Positions 25,471 to 34,827 are shown, numbered from the stretch's first letter. The stretch is DNA of 47,107 bases from Candidatus Aminicenantota bacterium (GCA_029938635.1 JAOZUQ010000016.1:1-47107); one strand, 5' to 3'. Notes: generated from the letters alone by a model not told the origin. Numbers and translations: made by a program.

Positions 25471-26406
25471 CTAGAGAGCTATCTCTGATATTTTCATTCC
25501 GGATAAATCCATTTTCCCGAGGCCGTGTTCAAATCCTTTTTTGATCATTACTATATCTTCCGGTTTTAACCCCCACAATTGACAGCAGTATGAATCTATG
25601 GCTATCCTGTCAGTTCCGGCGATAACTTTTTGTGGTTTAAGCAATTCTCCCGGCCCGAACGGGCCGTTAGTTATAATGAACTCCGTTGCATCAACAACCG
25701 AAAGTGCAGGAGTAATGATCGTATTCAAATCTGCTATTGATTGATCCAGATGTATAATACTTTTTCTGTTGGTTTTCCAGTCTGATTTATGGAAAGTTCT
25801 GTTGCTTTTAGGGGAGTTGAGCCCCATTAGGTTTTTCATTGTACCTGTAAACTTATTTCCAAGATGATCTTTTGTTACCGGAACATTAATAAGGAGGTCA
25901 TGATCGAACAGTTTTTTCATTACTCTTGCTTCTTTGAGCACTTTTCCTTCGGGAACCGGAACAGTTTTGAAAAACGACTCTTCCCGCAGATCAACAATTT
26001 CCAGTATTCCTCCGGATTTCTCAACCGCATGCTTAAGGCCGGTTGCCTCCCAAGCTTTAACAGGCAGCCAGGAAATAAATGTGACGGATGAAGCGCCCGC
26101 TTCAAGACACATATTTATTATTGCACTCACAACAAGTGGAGAGGTAAATGCTCCTGGATTTGGCCTTTGGGGATTAGCAAGGATAGCTACTTTTGATCCC
26201 CTCCCGACATATTTATTCATTCCTCCGAGACTTGCAACAGCTTTTATAGTGTTATCATAATAATCAGTCCCTGAAACAACAGAAATATCCGGATACACTT
26301 TTGGAGAAGAATATATCTTCTTCGGGAACTCGTAAAGTAATATAGATGATGCTCCGAGAACAGCTCCCGTCTTAATGAATGATCTCCTTGAAATTTTTTC
26401 CCCCAT
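25471..26406 (-). CDS. Tat-exported DUF362 domain protein
   Basis: A 311-residue protein with a twin-arginine signal (SRRSFIKTGAVLGASSILL). The DUF362 domain shows VAILANPQRPN, SVTFISWLPVKAWEATG, LINVPVTKDHLGNKFTGTMK (as two strands) and IAGTDRIAIDSYCCQLWG. Other family members carry ferredoxin-type Cys clusters; this one has only the Cys pair in SYCCQ and no obvious Fe-S motif. I chose the ATG at 26406 because AAAGGAGGC sits 5 bases upstream. Longer in-frame starts would bury the Tat signal. Confidence 0.8.
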   Translation of the reverse strand: MGEKISRRSFIKTGAVLGASSILLYEFPKKIYSSPKVYPDISVVSGTDYYDNTIKAVASLGGMNKYVGRGSKVAILANPQRPNPGAFTSPLVVSAIINMCLEAGASSVTFISWLPVKAWEATGLKHAVEKSGGILEIVDLREESFFKTVPVPEGKVLKEARVMKKLFDHDLLINVPVTKDHLGNKFTGTMKNLMGLNSPKSNRTFHKSDWKTNRKSIIHLDQSIADLNTIITPALSVVDATEFIITNGPFGPGELLKPQKVIAGTDRIAIDSYCCQLWGLKPEDIVMIKKGFEHGLGKMDLSGMKISEIAL

Positions 26407-26524
26407 TTTGCCTCCTTTATTCATGAATGATAATACTGAAAACAAATTTTAACTTCAACAATTAATTCTTTTCCGGGACTTGAATAAAAGCTGAACATCC
26501 TCATATAGAATAAAAAAATGGAGT

Positions 26525-26553
26525 TTGACTTGCCGTGGATTTTCCTTTATACT
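26525..26553 (+). promoter_or_regulatory. strong sigma70-type promoter of the cpgS-arcC operon
   Basis: TTGACT (26525-26530), a 17-base spacer and TATACT (26548-26553) each match consensus at five of six positions. The leader of about 45 bases ends with AGGAGG (26593-26598), 5 bases before the ATG. Confidence 0.7.
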
Positions 26554-26603
26554 TACCAACTTAAATTATAATTTTATATTTGTTTGCGAAATAGGAGGAA
26601 CAA

Positions 26604-27923
26604 ATGCGTAATGCGTTAATTATGGGAGCAGCAGGAAGAGATTTTCACAATTTCAATTTATTTTTCAAAGAGAACAAGGATATAAAAGTAGTAGCTTTTA
26701 CAGCGACACAGATTCCTGATATTGACGGAAGAAAATATCCCAAAGAACTGGCAGGCGAACTTTACCCTGATGGAATTAATATTTATCCGGAAGAGCAACT
26801 TCTGGAATTGATCGAAAAATTTGATGTAAAAGATGTCTATTTTGCATATAGTGATGTACCTTATGAATTTGTACTTGATAAGTCTGCTGATGTAATGAAA
26901 ACCGGGGCGAATTTTATTCTTCTCGGGCCCGGAGAGACTATGGTAAAGAGTACAAAACCGGTAGTTTCGGTTTGTGCTGTAAGAACAGGATGCGGAAAGA
27001 GTCAGACAACAAGGAAAGTAAGTAATATTCTTAAAGAGTTGGGTTTTAAGGTTGCGGCTATTCGTCACCCGATGCCTTACGGTGATCTTGTAAAGCAGAA
27101 AGTTCAGAAATTCGAGACTATAGAAGATCTGAAAAAGCATGAATGTACTATTGAAGAGATGGAAGAATATGAGCCTCATATCCGGAATGGAGTTGTTGTT
27201 TTTGCCGGAGTTGATTATGAAGCAATAGTGAGAGAAGCAGAAAAAATAGCAGATGTAATCTTATGGGATGGTGGAAATAACGATCTGCCCTTCTATAAAT
27301 CAGACCTGGAAATAGTTGTTGTCGACCCGCACAGAGCCGGACATGAACTTACATATTATCCTGGTGGAGCTAACTTTAAAAGAGCTGATGTCATTGTTAT
27401 AAATAAAATTGATACTGCAGACCTGGAAGATATCATTGATGTAAGAGATAACATCAGAGATCATAATCCTGATGCAATTGTAGTTGATGGTGCTTCTCCG
27501 ATTTTCGTAGAGGACGGGGATAAGATAAGAGGTAAAAAGGTACTCGTGATCGAGGACGGCCCGACACTTACACACGGAGAGATGAAATATGGAGCCGGTA
27601 TCATGGCTGCACATAAATACGGAGCAGCGGAACTTGTAGATCCAAGACCGTTTGCTGTTGGTACTATTGCAGATACTTTCGAGAAGTATCCTGAGATCGG
27701 AATTCTTTTACCTGCTATGGGTTATGGCGATCAGCAGATGAAGGACCTTGAGGCTACAATCAACAAGATCGAGGCTGACCTTGTGATCGTTGCAACACCG
27801 ATCGATCTTAGTCGAATCGTTAATTTCAAAAAGCCAACTGTCAGAGTTTCTTATGATCTGGAAGAGATAGGAACTCCGACTTTAACTGACATTCTCTCAA
27901 ATCATCCTAAATTAAAGAGATAA
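26604..27923 (+). CDS. cpgS: cyclic 2,3-diphosphoglycerate synthetase-like GTPase/ATPase
   Basis: A 439-residue protein. An N-terminal Rossmann-like part (ALIMGAAGRDFHNFN) precedes a P-loop domain with VSVCAVRTGCGKSQTTRKVS (Walker A near 127-135), VILWDGGNND and VIVINKIDTAD (NKxD base-recognition motif). This arrangement matches cyclic 2,3-diphosphoglycerate synthetase, which makes a compatible solute in thermophilic methanogens. Bacterial homologues are frequent, are often next to arcC, and their product has not been established to my knowledge. The gene has a strong promoter and ribosome-binding site. Confidence 0.85.
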   Translation: MRNALIMGAAGRDFHNFNLFFKENKDIKVVAFTATQIPDIDGRKYPKELAGELYPDGINIYPEEQLLELIEKFDVKDVYFAYSDVPYEFVLDKSADVMKTGANFILLGPGETMVKSTKPVVSVCAVRTGCGKSQTTRKVSNILKELGFKVAAIRHPMPYGDLVKQKVQKFETIEDLKKHECTIEEMEEYEPHIRNGVVVFAGVDYEAIVREAEKIADVILWDGGNNDLPFYKSDLEIVVVDPHRAGHELTYYPGGANFKRADVIVINKIDTADLEDIIDVRDNIRDHNPDAIVVDGASPIFVEDGDKIRGKKVLVIEDGPTLTHGEMKYGAGIMAAHKYGAAELVDPRPFAVGTIADTFEKYPEIGILLPAMGYGDQQMKDLEATINKIEADLVIVATPIDLSRIVNFKKPTVRVSYDLEEIGTPTLTDILSNHPKLKR

Positions 27924-27964
27924 TTTAGAGGATAGGGCTTAATTTTATTAACGGGGGACAGATC

Positions 27965-28921
27965 ATGAATAAACTCGCACTCATTGCTTTTGGCGGAAAC
28001 GCCATGCTTTCATCTGGTGAAAAGGGGACTGCCCGGGAACAATACAGAAATGCTAAAAAGGCCGCAGGCCTTATGGTTGACATAGTTAAGAAAGGCTATG
28101 AGCTTATAATTGTTCATGGAAACGGCCCCCAGGTCGGGAACATATTACTGCAAATGGAAGGATCTGCAAACACTGTCCCCCCGTTCCCGCTTGATGTTTG
28201 TGATGCAATGACAGAAGGCAGCATGGGATATATGCTTGAAAAAGCTATTCTGAATGAACTGAGAAAACAATCAATTGATAAAGAGGTTGTTACATTATTA
28301 ACCCAGGTGATCGTTGACCGGGATGATAAAGCCTTTTCAAATCCGACAAAACCTATCGGCCCTTTCTATAACAAATTCAGGGCAGGCCAACTGGTTAAAG
28401 AGAACCACTGGACAATGATAGAAGATTCAGGAAGAGGATTCAGGAGGGTTGTCCCATCACCCAGGCCAATCGATATAGTTCCCAAAAGAGCTATCAGGGC
28501 GATGGTTGAGAAGGGGATAATTGTTGTGGCAGCAGGCGGTGGCGGTATACCTGTTTTCCTTAATTCTTCAGGATATGTTGAAGGTGTCGAAGCTGTAATT
28601 GATAAAGATTTCGCATCTTCACTGATCTCAAAGGAAGCTTCAGTAGATCTGTTCATTATCCTGACCGGAGTGGACAGAGTGGTAGAAAATTTTGGTAAAC
28701 CTGATGCAGTTCCATTAAAGGTTATTGATATAAAAAAAGCAGAACAAATGCTTAAAGAAGGGCAATTCCCTCCAGGTTCGATGGGGCCGAAAATTTCCGC
28801 TTCTATTGATTATATTAAAAATGGAGGAAGCGAGGTTCTAATAACATCAGCTGAAAAGTTGAGGGCGGCATTGATCGGAAGATCAGGTACCCGAATTGTT
28901 AAGAATCTTGAAGGAGAGTAA
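27965..28921 (+). CDS. arcC: carbamate kinase
   Basis: A 318-residue amino-acid kinase fold enzyme: carbamoyl phosphate + ADP to carbamate + ATP, or the reverse. ALIAFGGNAML at the N-terminus, IIVHGNGPQVGNILLQ, CDAMTEGSMGYML, GRGFRRVVPSPRP, and FPPGSMGPKISASIDYI are all present. No arginine deiminase or ornithine carbamoyltransferase gene lies nearby, so a classical arginine deiminase role is not supported. GGGGGAC acts as the ribosome-binding site. The stop overlaps the start region of the next gene. Confidence 0.95.
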   Translation: MNKLALIAFGGNAMLSSGEKGTAREQYRNAKKAAGLMVDIVKKGYELIIVHGNGPQVGNILLQMEGSANTVPPFPLDVCDAMTEGSMGYMLEKAILNELRKQSIDKEVVTLLTQVIVDRDDKAFSNPTKPIGPFYNKFRAGQLVKENHWTMIEDSGRGFRRVVPSPRPIDIVPKRAIRAMVEKGIIVVAAGGGGIPVFLNSSGYVEGVEAVIDKDFASSLISKEASVDLFIILTGVDRVVENFGKPDAVPLKVIDIKKAEQMLKEGQFPPGSMGPKISASIDYIKNGGSEVLITSAEKLRAALIGRSGTRIVKNLEGE

Positions 28922-28922
28922 T

Positions 28923-31121
28923 GTGGAAGTCAATCTGAATATTGAAAGTAAGGATATTAAATTCCTGAAAGACTTTCTGAAGGGAGTGAAGTCTCCGGTT
29001 GAAATAGATGAGTTAACAAATCAGCTTGCTTTGTTTAAAACTGAGAGCAAATTGAATGATAAGGTAAAGATCTATGATCCAAAGTGTGATTATAAAGTTG
29101 ACGATCTGATATACAAAGAATATCATGGGAAGATCCCTATAGGGACTAAGAAACACATTGAATTGGAGAGAGGCGTTGTTCTCAAAGTGGTTGAAGTCAG
29201 GTCGAGATTTAAAGAGGAGATCAAACTAAAATATGAGGGGACATCCGATTATAAAAAATATCTGGATTATCTTACAAGACAAAAGATAGAACTACTGCTT
29301 CCCCACAAGATGGATAAACCTTGTGAAAAACCTGAGTTCCTCGATCCGAAACTTGATCCCAGAAAATTTTATGATCCTCTTCTTGCAAAAGATTATAATA
29401 ACCTGAGGAAAAAACTGATAGCACTGCTTAATAAGAATGCCGACATCGCATTTACAGGTAATAAAGCGATTCTTGCAAGTAATCTGATGCCTATAGATAC
29501 TGAAGTTTTTACAAAAATAAGAGAATTTCTTACAGATAACGGCCAATCTGAATCAACAGAATTTTTTGTTGAAAATTTTGTAAAAATAAAAAAGGATAGT
29601 GATGATTTTGGAGCTTATTGTTTCGCATTAAGTTTTAAAATGAAAAATGAATACAAGATAGATTTTCAGCAGGTTAATTATAAAGGCTGGGGGAAATGGA
29701 ATTTGATTTCTGTTATCTACTACCTCTTGAAAGATTCTATTATTAGTGATGAGAACCCTTTCCTCAAGAGTGTAACGAGCGATAGCAAAAAAGACCCCGG
29801 AGCATTAAGAAAGAAATTCGAAGAAAAATTGTTCGATGATGACAATTCAAAATATTTCCTGTCTCAGAGAGAAATATTCGCAGGGGCGATAAGGTTAAAA
29901 CAGGGGATATATGATCTGGATGAATCAATAGAGGTTGAACTTGTCGACGAAAGCACAAAAAAAACCTATATCGGATATTACTATAGTGAATCAAACCTGC
30001 TCATGGGACTGAAAGATATTTTTGAGAATTATAAAGTTCTTCAAGGTTCAATTATCACATTGTCTCAGGTTGAAGATATAGTTTTCTTTTTTAATGTCAG
30101 AACCACAAAGAAAGGTACTGTTTCTGAAAAGATCGAATATGATGAAAATAAAAAATTATTTATTGTCAGGGATGACAAAGTTGCTTCCCAGGTTTTCATA
30201 AACAAGTCTATTTATCTGGAGCAAAAAGATCTTATAGAACTTGAAAATCGAATTGAATTATTCAGGGAGAGCAAATCTTTTAATGAACTTCTTAATAAGG
30301 TTTTTCTTGAATTTGGTGTTAGAGAGAGAAATTTTGAGATCCACATATTGAAGTTGTATCATTTCCTGGATCTGATAGCTCCTGTGAGCTTGAGGACAGT
30401 CCTGGATGTGATCTTCGGGAATCCGGCCTATATCCCCTCCGAAAAGATACATGGTGTATTCTATCTTGATCCGAGTTCGATCGGGAATCTTGTACAGGAT
30501 GAGATAGAGAAAAAAACTATCCATGATAGTCAGGTAAAGTCCGATCAGGACTCAAAGAGACAAAATCAATTGGATGAAGAGAAAAAAGTTGATGATGAGA
30601 TCCGGATGATCAGGGAAGAGAGGCGCAGGAAGAGAGAAGAGGAGATGAGGAAGGTAGATCAGATAGAGAAGGATCGCCGTGAAAAAATCGTCAAAGAAAG
30701 GGAGCCGGATAAGAAAAAATATAGAACAACGGCAGAGAAAAAAGAGGCACCTGCTGTTCCGATGGACGCAGCTCCGATAGATAGTGACCAACCCTCAAAG
30801 GTAGAGAGGGTTAAGAAGGAAGCTGTTCACAAAAAGAAAACTGAAAAAGGAGTTTTCAAACCTGAAAAGGAAAAATCCACTCAGAAAAAAGTAAAAAAGA
30901 GCAGTTCAGAAGATCGGATGGATATGGAAGAGATCCAGAGTGAGATCGAACTTTTGAAATTAAAGGACAAAGTTGAAAAAGATAAAGGCAAAAAGTTAAA
31001 TAAGAAAAAAGAAGTTGCTTTTAAAGATACCAGTGGTTTCGGTGGCGTTTTTGCTTCAAAACTTGATGAGATAGCAAAGTCAGATAAAAAAGAAAAGAAA
31101 GGGAAAAAAGAGAAAAAATGA
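28923..31121 (+). CDS. 732-aa protein of unknown family with a lysine/glutamate-rich tail
   Basis: I do not recognise the family. Residues about 1-545 look folded (mixed alpha/beta; stretches such as YHGKIPIGTKKHIELERGVV, NLISVIYYLLKDS and FGVRERNFEIHILKLYHFLD). The last 185 residues are strongly charged: first a helix of D/E/R/K repeats (IRMIREERRRKREEEMRKV), then Lys-rich disordered sequence ending in KEKKGKKEKK. There is no signal peptide or membrane segment. I chose the GTG at 28923 because AAGGAGAG (28911-28918) lies inside the end of arcC. ATGA overlaps nnr. The tail suggests RNA, membrane-lipid or protein-complex binding, by composition only. Confidence 0.8.
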   Translation: MEVNLNIESKDIKFLKDFLKGVKSPVEIDELTNQLALFKTESKLNDKVKIYDPKCDYKVDDLIYKEYHGKIPIGTKKHIELERGVVLKVVEVRSRFKEEIKLKYEGTSDYKKYLDYLTRQKIELLLPHKMDKPCEKPEFLDPKLDPRKFYDPLLAKDYNNLRKKLIALLNKNADIAFTGNKAILASNLMPIDTEVFTKIREFLTDNGQSESTEFFVENFVKIKKDSDDFGAYCFALSFKMKNEYKIDFQQVNYKGWGKWNLISVIYYLLKDSIISDENPFLKSVTSDSKKDPGALRKKFEEKLFDDDNSKYFLSQREIFAGAIRLKQGIYDLDESIEVELVDESTKKTYIGYYYSESNLLMGLKDIFENYKVLQGSIITLSQVEDIVFFFNVRTTKKGTVSEKIEYDENKKLFIVRDDKVASQVFINKSIYLEQKDLIELENRIELFRESKSFNELLNKVFLEFGVRERNFEIHILKLYHFLDLIAPVSLRTVLDVIFGNPAYIPSEKIHGVFYLDPSSIGNLVQDEIEKKTIHDSQVKSDQDSKRQNQLDEEKKVDDEIRMIREERRRKREEEMRKVDQIEKDRREKIVKEREPDKKKYRTTAEKKEAPAVPMDAAPIDSDQPSKVERVKKEAVHKKKTEKGVFKPEKEKSTQKKVKKSSSEDRMDMEEIQSEIELLKLKDKVEKDKGKKLNKKKEVAFKDTSGFGGVFASKLDEIAKSDKKEKKGKKEKK

Positions 31122-32680
31122 AAGTCTTATTCTCTCAATGGATGAGGGAGCTTGACTTAGATGCTATAAACAAAACTGGAATTCCATCAATAGTTTTGAT
31201 GGAGAATGCTTCTCGCGGAACTGCACAAATCATCAGAGATGAGTTTCCTGTCAATAAATATCCGAACCTGGTTCTGTTTATTGGTCCCGGGAACAATGGC
31301 GGAGATGGGATAGCAATTGGAAGAACTCTGGCCCAGTGGGGATATGATCCTCTTTTTCTGTTACTGACTGATCCGGAAAGATATTCCGGAGATCCAGCAG
31401 TCAATTTCAATATTATAAAAAATCTTGATTTGAGATATTCTGAAATTCATGGAGGCGGGGAACTTAAGGATATAATTAAGAGTTATTCCCATACGAATAC
31501 AGTTTTTATTGATGCAATTTTCGGGACAGGGATGAAAAGGGCAGTGACTGAAGGGCCCTATTTTGAAATTATAAATGCTATTAATGAATCGGGATTTAAA
31601 ATTGTTTCTATTGATCTCCCTTCCGGACTTTCTGATGTTTTTCCTCCTTCCGAGGGAACTATGGTTAAGCCGGATATAACAATTACATTCCAGGTTCTTA
31701 AAATCAATCATATTTTCCCTGATGACCGTAAAAGGTGCGGAAAGATATTTGTGATCGATATCGGCATTCCTGAAAAATATCTTAGAGATGAAAAATATTT
31801 TGTTGAGTTATCAGACACCTCCGGTTTTTCCGGCCTTCTTAAAAAAAGGGAGTCTGGAGTACATAAAGGGAAACTCGGGCATGGGCTTGTTGTGGCAGGC
31901 TCTGTGGATAAGCCTGGCGCTGCAATTCTTTCATCGGTCTCAATTTTAAGATCAGGCGCAGGATTGTCAACATGTGTTGCTTCAGGAGAGAATCGGGACC
32001 TGATAATGAGATCATACCCTGAAATTATGACACTTAAGGAAAATGTATTTTTTGAAATGAATACAATTCCCGGAGAATTTGATTGTGTCCTTGCCGGACC
32101 GGGGATGGGTGTTAATGATCAAACTAAAGAGTTTGTAATAAAGATTATTTCAAATTCGTCTGTACCTGTCATTCTTGATGCCGATGCCCTGAATGTATTG
32201 ACGGGTAGAATAGATGTCCTTGAAAAAAAACGTAGTTATCCTCTTATAATAACTCCCCATCCTAAGGAATTCTCAAGGCTAACCGGAATACCGATATCAG
32301 AAATACTAAATGATCCTGTTAATTCGGCCAGAGATTTTTCGATAAAGTGTGGATTGTTTACAATATTAAAAGGGCATCACACATTGATAGCAGCACCTGA
32401 TGGCCGGGTTGTTATAAACCAGACCGGCAATCCCGGAATGGCAACTGCCGGAAGCGGGGATATACTTGGTGGAATTATTACTGGGATGATATCCCAATTT
32501 AAAAATGATTTTCCTGTTTTAACAATTCTGCAGGCTGCTGTTTTCATTCATGGCTATGCCGGGGATATTGCCGCATCAAATAAAGGGGAATCCCCGATGA
32601 TCGCATCGGATATAGTACAAAGTATTTCTGATGCATTTAAGAGTATAAATGAATATAGATCTGATTTCATTTTCACCTGA
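31118..32680 (+). CDS. nnr: bifunctional NAD(P)H-hydrate epimerase / ADP-dependent dehydratase
   Basis: A 520-residue metabolite-repair enzyme. The N-terminal epimerase (YjeF_N, about residues 1-215) contains FIGPGNNGGDGIAIGR and DAIFGTGMKR. The C-terminal dehydratase (about 225-515) has HKGKLGHGLVVAGS, LAGPGMGVND, VILDADALNVL, LIITPHPKEFSRL and the nucleotide-binding GNPGMATAGSGDILGG. It restores NAD(P)H damaged by hydration. Overlaps by 4 bases with the preceding gene and 32 bases with tsaE show tight coupling. Confidence 0.96.
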   Translation: MKVLFSQWMRELDLDAINKTGIPSIVLMENASRGTAQIIRDEFPVNKYPNLVLFIGPGNNGGDGIAIGRTLAQWGYDPLFLLLTDPERYSGDPAVNFNIIKNLDLRYSEIHGGGELKDIIKSYSHTNTVFIDAIFGTGMKRAVTEGPYFEIINAINESGFKIVSIDLPSGLSDVFPPSEGTMVKPDITITFQVLKINHIFPDDRKRCGKIFVIDIGIPEKYLRDEKYFVELSDTSGFSGLLKKRESGVHKGKLGHGLVVAGSVDKPGAAILSSVSILRSGAGLSTCVASGENRDLIMRSYPEIMTLKENVFFEMNTIPGEFDCVLAGPGMGVNDQTKEFVIKIISNSSVPVILDADALNVLTGRIDVLEKKRSYPLIITPHPKEFSRLTGIPISEILNDPVNSARDFSIKCGLFTILKGHHTLIAAPDGRVVINQTGNPGMATAGSGDILGGIITGMISQFKNDFPVLTILQAAVFIHGYAGDIAASNKGESPMIASDIVQSISDAFKSINEYRSDFIFT

Positions 32681-33113
32681 AGAAACCTTCGGTTTTGGTG
32701 AATCCTTAGGCAAATTGCTAAATGGCAATGAGCTTATTCTGCTTAGCGGGAATCTGGGGGCTGGGAAAACCATGTTCACGAAAGGTATAGGTCATGCACT
32801 TGGAATTGATCGCCGGGAGATTGTCAGTCCCAGCTATACATTAATGAATATTTATGAAGGCAAATTCAAATTTTTTCATATTGATTTGTATAGGATAGGG
32901 GAGCAGATAAACGGTGGGATACCGGAGATTGATGACAATCTGGATACAGGTATAATTGTTGTTGAGTGGGGTGAATTTACAGGAGAATATTATTCAACTG
33001 AAAAAAACCTTATAGACCTTTCGATATCTTATACAGAGGGGGAAACTTCGGGGAGGAAAATATCTTTTTTCACAGAACTAAATATTCCCCCCGATGCATT
33101 TCCACACAACTAA
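32649..33113 (+). CDS. tsaE: tRNA threonylcarbamoyladenosine biosynthesis ATPase TsaE
   Basis: A 154-residue P-loop protein of the t6A37 tRNA modification complex (with TsaB and TsaD, which are not in this window). Walker A SGNLGAGKT (33-41), SPSYTLMNIYEG and FFHIDLYRI, then VVEWGEF are the family signatures. The nnr-tsaE pair is common in bacteria. Its stop codon overlaps that of the opposite-strand GWxTD gene by three bases. Confidence 0.95.
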   Translation: MNIDLISFSPEETFGFGESLGKLLNGNELILLSGNLGAGKTMFTKGIGHALGIDRREIVSPSYTLMNIYEGKFKFFHIDLYRIGEQINGGIPEIDDNLDTGIIVVEWGEFTGEYYSTEKNLIDLSISYTEGETSGRKISFFTELNIPPDAFPHN

Positions 33114-34057
33114 CGAACTTTATATTTCAAAACATCCCTGTATCTTGATTGACCCACTTTATCTTCGAGAAGTATATCAAAATAGTATCTCCCCTTGGTT
33201 GTATAGTTGAAAGGTATTTTAAGATAAATATATTTTTTCTTCAAAATCGAATCGTCAATTTTATCGAGAACCCTGTCGACTTTAATATCATCAACTTTGA
33301 GATAATCTTTGTATGTATAAACCGTAATAGAGAAACTGGCCCGCATACTTCCATCAATTTCTTCAAAACTGACTTTTTTTGTGGGGATCTTCAGCAATAT
33401 TTCATTTTTCTTTACGGAAGGCTTGAAGGTGATCTGATATTTGAGATCAGTGTTTGATGCATCCAGTATACTCATTTTTGCCAGATCAGTTGCCGTCAAT
33501 AATTGTGCAGGAATACGACTTAGCTTGAAATTTCCGAATCCGTTTCTGTCCGTGAAAACCAGGTAAAGCTGGAAACGGTAGTAGAACCACCTTTCCATAG
33601 GTAACCTCTTTGTGGTCAGTAAAGCCCCCCTGGTTGTATTTCTGGTACCACCCGATGATGTTATATCCAGTTCGCCGAATTCTCTCCTGTCGGGAATACC
33701 AAGCTGGAGTAATATTCTCCCTCTCTCAGAATCCCATCCCGTATTCTTCCCCTTTCCCTCAGAGAAGTATCTGTTTGAATATGAAATTCTTTCCGCATAG
33801 GTGTTTTTTGCCTCATTTTCAAAATTGTCCGGAGTCGGGTCCCTTTTGTCCCAGAATTCTTTAATGAAGGTTGCTCGTGCAGTATCATCAGGGAGGTGTT
33901 TATATATTTGCTTTTCTATTTTGGTCATAATAAATCTGGTTTTTTTGAAAAAATCATCCACACCTTTTACAACACCTTCTATTCCGACCTGGGTTTTCCC
34001 GTACATTCCTACAATAGAGAACAATAATATTGGTATTATTAATATATTTCTTTTCAT
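33110..34057 (-). CDS. GWxTD domain-containing secreted protein
   Basis: A 315-residue protein with an N-terminal signal peptide (ILIIPILLFSIVGMYG). Residues about 50-170 hold the GWxTD-like domain: FIKEFWDKRDPTPDNFENEA, ISYSNRYFSEGKGKNTGWDS and ILLQLGIPDRRE, followed by MERWFYY. Here the name-giving motif reads GWDSE, so the TD is changed. The C-terminal half is beta-sandwich-like (ASFSITVYTYKDYLKVDDI, KIPFNYTTKGRYYFDILLED). The family is frequent in Acidobacteria/Aminicenantes and FCB bacteria and has no known reaction. AAGGAG precedes the ATG. Confidence 0.82.
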   Translation of the reverse strand: MKRNILIIPILLFSIVGMYGKTQVGIEGVVKGVDDFFKKTRFIMTKIEKQIYKHLPDDTARATFIKEFWDKRDPTPDNFENEAKNTYAERISYSNRYFSEGKGKNTGWDSERGRILLQLGIPDRREFGELDITSSGGTRNTTRGALLTTKRLPMERWFYYRFQLYLVFTDRNGFGNFKLSRIPAQLLTATDLAKMSILDASNTDLKYQITFKPSVKKNEILLKIPTKKVSFEEIDGSMRASFSITVYTYKDYLKVDDIKVDRVLDKIDDSILKKKYIYLKIPFNYTTKGRYYFDILLEDKVGQSRYRDVLKYKVR

Positions 34058-34065
34058 TTTTCTCC

Positions 34066-34737
34066 TTATCTGAAAAACAGATTCACTCCGATGTTGAGTG
34101 TGAGCCCACTCATATCAAGTTTTTCAAATCCTTCAAATAAATTAGACAATTGTCCTTTCAAGTATTGGTATTTAGCCTCGAAAGATATTCCCATATGCCT
34201 TCTGAACCTGAAAACAAAACCACCTTTAAAGTTAAAGCCTGCACTATATTTCTCTGTATATCCATATCCTTCATATACTTCCCAGGTGTTGAAATCTATA
34301 AAATCTCCCCATTGTTCATATTCCCAGAAGTATATCCCTACACCTGCACCGAGATAAGGGTTAAAGATTTTTCTATGACCTAAAGGATATATCTTAATGT
34401 TAGCTTCTATCCCGCTGATCTTGAGGTAGATATCCTGGTATATAGGAGAGCCATCATCATATTCATAATCCTTGTATTGTGAATAGACAGTTCTCTCAAA
34501 AGTACCGGCTTCAAAAGCCATGGAAAAATGCCGCCCTATAAAGTGTTCATACTCAACTCCATAATAGATATTCTGCATATCTTCATTTGAAAAGTATAAA
34601 TTTTCTTTGTTTACTTCCCAGAGGTCGGATTCGAGCGTAGGACTAAAAAGACCGATTTTAAAATTAAGACTCTGACCAGAAATAAATCCTGCTCCTAAGA
34701 ACAGAACTAATAGTGAAATTAAAATTATTTTTTTCAT
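34066..34737 (-). CDS. outer-membrane beta-barrel protein (OmpA/OprF-like fold)
   Basis: A 223-residue protein with a signal peptide (IILISLLVLFLGAGFISG) followed by alternating strands: FKIGLFSPTLES, IYYGVEYEHFIGRHFSMAFEAG, IEANIKIYPLG, FNPYLGAGVGIYFWEYE, FNFKGGFVFRFRRHMGISFE, LTLNIGVNLFFR. It ends in Phe-Arg, near the C-terminal aromatic signature for BamA recognition. An eight-stranded barrel fits. GGAGG precedes the ATG. The function is unknown; it may be a structural or adhesion barrel. Confidence 0.78.
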   Translation of the reverse strand: MKKIILISLLVLFLGAGFISGQSLNFKIGLFSPTLESDLWEVNKENLYFSNEDMQNIYYGVEYEHFIGRHFSMAFEAGTFERTVYSQYKDYEYDDGSPIYQDIYLKISGIEANIKIYPLGHRKIFNPYLGAGVGIYFWEYEQWGDFIDFNTWEVYEGYGYTEKYSAGFNFKGGFVFRFRRHMGISFEAKYQYLKGQLSNLFEGFEKLDMSGLTLNIGVNLFFR

Positions 34738-34827
34738 ATTTAACCTCCGGTATTATGATGCAATATCAATGCCAACCATGATACAGCCAGGAAGCGAAAA
34801 AATGTCCCTTATTTGTTACAGGAGGAT

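Noticed and set aside
27965-28921. Arginine deiminase pathway operon around arcC
   Set aside because: arcA, arcB and arcD are absent; the neighbour is a cyclic 2,3-diphosphoglycerate synthetase-like gene.
28896-28922. Longer start of the 732-aa protein at 28896
   Set aside because: It would be read inside the end of arcC without a site; AAGGAGAG clearly serves the GTG at 28923.
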